Origin: Antedon mediterranea
Taxonomy: Eukaryota > Echinodermata > Crinoidea > Comatulida > Antedonidae
Assembly (NCBI RefSeq): GCF_964355755.1
Contig: NC_092673.1
Location: 34,917,648-34,981,647, forward strand
Length of the DNA stretch: 64,000 nucleotides
Direction: 5' to 3'
Below, piece by piece: positions 58,301 to 64,000 of this stretch. The position numbers and the translations under genes were made by a program. The first letter of the stretch is position 1, and every line of letters starts with the position of its first letter. The notes under the pieces were generated by a model. It did not search any database. It saw nothing but the letters and a program-made list of their open reading frames with translations, and was not told the DNA's origin.

Positions 58301-61300
58301 ATATCGATATGAGTAATTGTAATCTCTCAGGCAGTATTATAAAAGATTTATTGAATGAATGTGATAAAAACAATGTAGTATTGAAACCTGGTATGCTTGA
58401 TATTAAAGGAAACGATCTGTCAGAAATTGATGATGATTCACTTTTTAGGTTGATGCATCTAATTTCCAAAAGTACTGATCAATATTATTATAATTGGCCT
58501 ACAGAGCATTTTGTATGGAATAATTATAAAATGTCAGTTAATAATCTCAGAAGTTTTATAGATACCTGTTATGAACATGGTAGGATATTGAATTTGGATA
58601 GTTTGAATTTAAGTGGGATTAACCTAGCTTCAATTGAAGGATCAAAATTATCTTGTTTATTAAAATCATCTTCACAACTAAAATGTTTTGATTTGAGTAA
58701 TTGTAATCTTTCAGGTAGTATTATAAAAGATTTATTGAAAGAATGTGATAAAAACAATGTTGTGTTGAAACCTGGCATGCTTGAACTACAAGAAAACAAT
58801 CTTTCTGATATTGATGGTGTTTCATTTTATAGGTTGATAAATTTAAATTGCATGGATTGCTACGCTTCTGAATGGTGGTGTGATTATAGCTTATCAGTTG
58901 AAAACATAAAAAACCTTGTAGATACATGGGATGAACATGGTAGGATATTGATATTGAAAAGAATGAATTTGAGTGGGCTTAACCTATCTTCAATTGAAGG
59001 ATCAAAATTAGCTTGTTTATTGAAATTTTCTCCAGAACTACAACATCTTGATATGAGTAACTGCCATATCTCAGGTAGTATTATAAAAGATTTATTCAAT
59101 GAATGTGATAAAAACAATGTGGTATTAAAACCTGGCATGTTTTATCTAAAAGGAAACAATCTGTCAGATATTGATGATGATACACTTTTTAGGTTGATGC
59201 ATCTAATTTTTAAATGCAATATGGATCAATATGGTTATTGTTCCCTATGTTATTTTGCATGGAATGATTATAACCTGTCAGTTAATAATCTAAGAGGTTT
59301 TTTGGATACATTGGATAAACATGGTCAGATATTGGATTTGTATATTTTGAATTTAAGTGGGTTTAACCTATCTTCAATTGAAGGATCAAAACTGGCTTGT
59401 TTATTGAAATTGTCACCACAACTACAACAACTTGATTTGAGTAATTGTCATCTCTCTGGTAGTATTATAAAAGATTTATTAAATGAATGTGATAAAATCA
59501 GTGTGGTATTGAAACCTGGTATGCTTGATCTAAATGGAAACAATATTTCAGATGTTGATGGTAATACACTATTTAGGTTGGTGGATCTAAATTGTATAAA
59601 GCATTCCACTTTTAAATGGGATGATTATATCCTTACCGTTGATGACTTAAGAGGTTTTATTAATGACTGTTGTGAACATGGAAAGACTTTAACATGGAAA
59701 AAGTTGAGTTTAAGTGGGCTTAACCTAGCTTCAATTGAAGTAATAAAATTAGCTTATTTATTAAAATTTTCTCCAGAACTACAACATCTTGATATGAGTA
59801 ATTGCCATCTTTCAGGTAGTATTATAAAAGATTTATTCAATGAATGTGATAAAAACAGTGTGGTATTGAAACCTGGCATGCTTGATCTAAAGGGAAACAA
59901 TCTTTCAGATATCAATGGTAGTACACTATTTAGATTGATAAATTTAAAGTTGATGGAGTGTTCTGCTTCTGAATGGTGGTGTGATTATAGCCTATCAGTT
60001 GATAACCTGAAAAGTCTTATGGATGCATGTGATGAGCATGGTAGGATATTAAAATCGAAAACGTTAACATTAAGTGGGATTAACCTATCTTCAATTGAGG
60101 TATCAACATTAGCTTTTTTCTTAAAATTCTCTCCCAAACTACAACATCTTGATATGAGTAATTGCCATCTTTCAGGTAGTATTATGAAAGATTTATTGAA
60201 TGAATGTGACAAAAACAATGTGGTATTGAAACATGGCATGCTTGATCTAAAAGGAAACAACCTTTCAGATATTGATGGTAGTACACTATTTAGGTTGGTG
60301 GAATCAAATTGTATGAATTATTCCATTTTTAAATGGAATGATTATAGCATGTCAGTTGATAACCTAAGAGGTTTTATAGATGCCTGTTATAAACATGGTA
60401 GGATATTGACATGGGAAAGGTTGAATTTAAGTGGGATTAACCTATCTTCAGTTAAAGGATCAAGATTAGCTTGCTTATTAAAATTCTGTCCATATTTAAA
60501 ACATCTTGGTTTGAGATATTGCCATCTCTCAGGTAGTATTATAAATAAATTATTGAATGAATGTAATAAAAACAATGTGGTATTGAAAAATGGCATGTTT
60601 GATCTAAGGGGAAATAATCTTTCAGATATTGATGGTGTTACATTTTTTGAGTTGATAAATCTAATTGATAGCAATTATTACACTTTTGATTGGTGGTATT
60701 ATAGCCTATCGGTTGATAACCTGAAAAGTCTTGTAAAAGTATTGGATAAACATGATAGGATATTGACATGGAAAAAGTTAAATTTAAGTTTGATCAACTT
60801 ATCTTCAATTAAAGGATCACATTTGGCTATTTTATTAAAATTTTCTCCAACACTACAATATCTTAACATGAGTAATTGTCATCTCTCAGGTAGTATTATG
60901 AAAGATTTATTGAAAAAATGTGATAAAAACAATGTGGTGTTAAAACCTGATATGCTTGATCTAAAGAGAAACAATCTTTCAGATATTGATGCTCTTTCAC
61001 TTTTTTGGTTGGTACACTTAAATTGTATGGATTTTTGCACTTTCAAATGGAATTGTTATAGCCTGTCAGTTAATAACCTAAAGAGTATTATAGATTTCTG
61101 TTATGAACATCTTGGAATGTTGACATGGGAAAGATTGGACTTAAGTGGGCTTAACCTACTTTCAATTGATGGATCAACATTAGCTTATTTATTAGAATTC
61201 TCTCCAGAACTACAACATCTTGATATACGTAATTGTCATCTCTCAGGTAGTATTATAAAAGATATGTTGAATGAATGTGATAAAAACAATGTGGTATTGA

Positions 61301-62046
61301 AACCTGACATGTTTGATCTAATAGGAAACAATCTTTCAGATATTGATGGTGTTACTCTATTAAGGTTGGTGAATCTAATTGATATGGATGATGACACTTT
61401 TGAATGGTATGATTATTATAGCATGTCAGTTGATAATCTAGAAGGTTTAATAGATGCCTGTTATAAAGATGGTAGGATATTGAATTGGACCAGGTTGAGT
61501 TTAAATAGGATCAACCTAGGTTCAATTGAAGGATCAAAATTAGCTTTTTTATTGAAATTCTCTCCAAACTTAGAATGTTTTAACATTAGACATTGCAATC
61601 TTTCGGGTAGTATTATGACAGATTTATTGAATGAATGTGATAAGAATAATGTTGTGTTGAAACCTGGCATGTTTGATCTACATGGAAACGATCTTTCAGA
61701 TATTGATGGTGTTTCACTTTTTAGGTTGGTGATGTGTATGAATTATGTCACTTTTAAATGGCATAATTATAACCTGTCAGTTGATAACCTACAAGAACTT
61801 GTAGATATCTGTAAGGTTAATGATAGTAAGCTGACATGGAGTGATTTAGATTTAAGTGGACTTAACCTTGTAGCATCCACTTTAGCTGGTTTAATACAAT
61901 TCTCTCCATTTCTGGAACATCTCAGTTTGGAAAATTGCAATCTTTCGGGTGGTATGATAATGTCTGTATTGAATCAATGTGAAGGAAATGGAATAGTATT
62001 GAAAAAAGAAATGCTGAATCTGATGGGCAATGACATCATTTGCTAA
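52301..62046 (+). CDS. NLR gene B exon 7: NACHT domain and about 21 LRR super-modules
   Basis: A single exon of 9,746 nt. After a short lead (AIKMFLKEQQQQSYQDM) comes the NACHT NTPase. It shows a Walker A motif GKGGMGKTT (about residue 666 of the joined protein), a Walker B motif IVILLDGLDEL (about 750-760) and the sensor-type TTIITSRPENI (about 785). An acidic Ser/Asp/Glu-rich insert (about 834-874) splits the helical part, which resumes IDIIELCSSPLLLLLICSIW. Helical NOD sequence follows. From about residue 1260 to the end, roughly 21 super-modules of about 120 residues repeat LRR strands, with landmarks YSLSVDNLRGLADACYEHGR, LNLSGINLASIEGSKLACLL and NCHLSGSIIKDLLNECDKNN. In known NLRs the LRRs sense ligand and NACHT drives oligomerisation; here DEDs would signal. 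The stop comes early: a 23-bp deletion relative to gene A removes the tail and anchor, giving ...MGNDIIC. Confidence 0.92.
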
Positions 62047-62470
62047 ATTAGAATGGATCACTAGTTCATAATTTGTTTTCTAATCTAGTCTCAGATCTAG
62101 ACAACTTAAGGCCAACTCAGACAGCATCTTACAAAAAGGCCCAATGAAACGTTGTTACTCATTGGTGTTGAATCCAGACAAGACGAGTAATCTTGAAATA
62201 GCGTTGGGCAGAGTTTTTAGGGTCGTCACAAAACTTTTATACTTTATAGTTTTCGACGAGACGACTCATCGTCGTACGATGCTGTATGATTTAGATAATT
62301 TGGAAAATGAAAACTCATATCTAGACAACTTAGCAAATTTGGAAGAAGATTAAAAATCAGATTATACAAACACAGATCTAGAAAACACTGACATCTCTGA
62401 TGACCAAGACAATTTAGATCTAGAAATTGCAAACAAATCTAAAGTGGCTCTAATAATCATATAAATTGTT
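62047..62470 (+). pseudogene. Decayed tail and anchor sequence of NLR gene B
   Basis: Downstream of the new stop, the nucleotides still align with the tail-coding region of gene A: TTAGAATGGATCA, TCATAATTTGTTTTCTAATC, AACACTGACATCTCTGATGA and GCAAACAAATCTAAAGTGGC. The frame has been lost by the 23-bp deletion, a foldback insertion at about 62109-62288, an in-frame stop (GAAGATTAAAAATC) and deletion of most of the hydrophobic segment (CTAATAATCATATAAATTGT). This shows that the ancestor of gene B had the tail. Confidence 0.85.
62109..62288. mobile_element. Foldback-type insertion of about 180 bp in the decayed tail
   Basis: It begins AAGGCCAACTCAGACAGCAT, the arm of the palindrome at 9306. It ends near GTCGTACGATGCTGTATGA, a diverged inverse of the same arm. 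Gene A has uninterrupted tail sequence at the matching point (about 4050), so this is an insertion into gene B. Exact borders are uncertain. Confidence 0.55.
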
Positions 62471-62979
62471 ACTATTTATTTTGCTTATGTATATTTTCAA
62501 TTTGTTGTTTGGCCTACAATTCTTTTAGATTTATAAATCATAGGCCCTATTGCTTTTTATAATATCATACTGTGAAAGCTTGTTAAGAAGTTAAAGATGT
62601 ATTGTTCCCCGAAAAAATAATTCTTAAACATTTTTTTTGTAATTTTGCCATTTTAATGTCACCTAATATTTATCCACTTTGACCAAAATTGGATCGAAAC
62701 AAAAATGTATTTACCCAAGAACTGTAATTTAAACAGAGTTGACATAGAACCATTGTTGTTTTCAACCTCTAGTTTATTGGAACACCCCTACATATCAATG
62801 GGGCCGTCGGCTACGGGACCCTCTAGTGGGACCATCTCCATGTATTACCATCATTTCTTTCTGTATTGTTGAGTAAAGTACGAAAACAAAAGAACGAACT
62901 AATTCAGAGAATTCTACAGCTGACTAGCAATTAACAATTAAGTTGTTGTTTATTACGATACGTTGAGAAATGTTGCCCT
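62471..62979. other. 3' flank of NLR gene B, paralogous to 4499-4795
   Basis: Same sequence as the flank of gene A (AACACCCCTACATATCAATG, GTGGGACCATCTCC, TTACCATCATTTCTTTCTGT) with about 130 extra bases at 62618-62750. No gene is visible. Confidence 0.7.
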
Positions 62980-63165
62980 GAAGCTGGGCAGAAATAGGAT
63001 ATATGTAGACTAGATACGTTGAAAATCGTTGCCCTTGCTCCTATTGAAGCAGGGCAGAAATATTATAGATATGTTGAAAATCGTTGCTCTTGCTCCTATT
63101 GAAGCAGGGCAGAAATATTATAGATACGTTGGCAATCGTTGCCCTTTTTCGTAGAACGGAACAGA
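62980..63165. repeat. About three copies of the 55-bp unit (array 4796-5620 elsewhere)
   Basis: GAAGCAGGGCAGAAATATTA and CGTTGCCCTTGCTCCTAT recur three times, with a diverged fourth unit at the left. This is the unexpanded counterpart of the 15-copy array after gene A. Confidence 0.85.
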
Positions 63166-63395
63166 ATTATCACTTTATCTTATCGGAGTATAATTTCTCT
63201 GAGTAGGTTCATAGCTGAATTGATACGTTGAAAACTATTCACTGGGCAGAAATACAGAATACAGAGGAATCAGTCCTGCATTTATTATTATTTATGTATT
63301 TGTATATAACATGTTAAGTACTGATATCATTGTTTTTTGCAATATCAAATAATTTCTTGTATTATATCATTATATACAGTAAAATCTTTATTAAT

Positions 63396-63640
63396 GGACA
63401 CTTGTTGGCTAAATATTAAAGAGAAAGTTGTACAACCCCAGTTAAGTCATACTTAAAGGACACTTGTTGGCTAAATAAGATAAAGTTGTACAACCTCAGT
63501 TAAGTCATACTTAAAAGACACTTGTTGGCTAAATGAAAGTTGTACAACCTCAGTTAAGTCATACTTAAAGGACACTTGTTGGCTAAATAAGATAAAGTTG
63601 TACAACCTCAGTTAAGTCATACTTAAAAGACACTTCTTCA
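63396..63640. repeat. About four copies of a 54-62-bp unit
   Basis: GGACACTTGTTGGCTAAATA followed by AAGTTGTACAACCTCAGTTA and AGTCATACTTAAA recurs four times. Only one unit is present at the matching place after gene A (7278-7340). Confidence 0.85.
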
Positions 63641-63779
63641 TTGTCTGAAAAAATATGAAAATTGTAGCAAACTGTAGCCAGAGAAAACACTCCTATTGAA
63701 AAAAAAACCATTTGTTTTGGTGCCAAAAGTGTCCCTTAAATATAATTCTACTGTATCTTAATTATACTGAATAATGTAG

Positions 63780-63955
63780 CAGTCATTTTATATCTTGTAT
63801 TTGTAGTTAAGTCTAATGTTGAAGTATATATTTATACTGTGCACAGATCACTTGCTTTTAAGTCATTTTATATCTTGTATTTGTAGTTAAGTTTAATGTT
63901 GAAGTATATATTTATACTGTGCACAGATCACTTGCTTTTAAGTCATTTTTTCTGA
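63780..63955. repeat. Two copies of the 80-bp unit (six copies at 7490-7978)
   Basis: TTTATATCTTGTATTTGTAG with CAGATCACTTGCTTTTAAGT occurs twice, in the same position relative to gene B as the six-copy array holds relative to gene A. Confidence 0.88.
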
Positions 63956-64000
63956 ATCTATTTACAATTAAATTCTTGCAGTAAATCAATCAAATTTTGT

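Noticed and set aside
54504-61670. Minus-strand frames of 60-100 codons (FNTTLFLSHSFNKSFIILPE type) throughout both LRR arrays
   Set aside because: They are antisense shadows of the repeated LRR modules, recurring at module spacing.

Overview
The window is nuclear DNA from an animal. Evidence for this is spliced genes with GT/AG introns, NACHT-LRR immune receptor genes, several apurinic-endonuclease LINE families, tRNA-derived SINEs, terminal-inverted-repeat DNA transposons and abundant minisatellites. AT-rich introns, many TAGGCCTA-like words and DED-linked NACHT-LRR receptors fit a marine deuterostome, most probably an echinoderm. That assignment is inference from style, not from a species-specific match.

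Two paralogous NLR genes on the + strand frame the window. Gene A (2-4498) is only the 3' part of a receptor: about 11 long LRR super-modules, an Asn/Asp-rich repetitive tail and a C-terminal hydrophobic segment that looks like a membrane anchor. Gene B (36207-62046) can be modelled completely. A 16-nt start exon is followed by three tandem-DED exons, two short linker exons and one 9.7-kb exon carrying NACHT plus about 21 LRR super-modules. Every junction is phase 1, and the joined coding length (11,493 nt) is divisible by three, giving 3,830 residues. Gene B lost the tail and anchor of gene A through a 23-bp deletion just before its stop codon; the decayed tail sequence, hit by a foldback insertion, still lies downstream.

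The 3' flanks of the two genes (4499-8050 and 62470-64000) are the same ancestral sequence, but different minisatellites have expanded in each. Between the genes lie: a hAT-like MITE with a large nested element (9086-14059); a Harbinger-like MITE (14657-15606); two LINEs whose 3' tails meet near 18766; a module repeated three times (22430-33060) in which one 44-bp unit has grown into an array of about 120 copies (26274-31962); and a non-coding TIR element (33265-34811). Intron 1 of gene B holds a four-deep nest of transposons (36633-40272) and a 14-bp minisatellite that ends just before the first DED exon. Intron 6 holds degenerate LINEs and one nearly intact LINE with a 2A-like motif at its N-terminus.

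Functionally, the only host genes I can support are the two NLRs. Gene B has the architecture of a cytosolic sensor: LRRs for recognition, NACHT for NTP-dependent assembly and DEDs for signalling to DED adaptors or caspases. Everything else is mobile or repetitive DNA.
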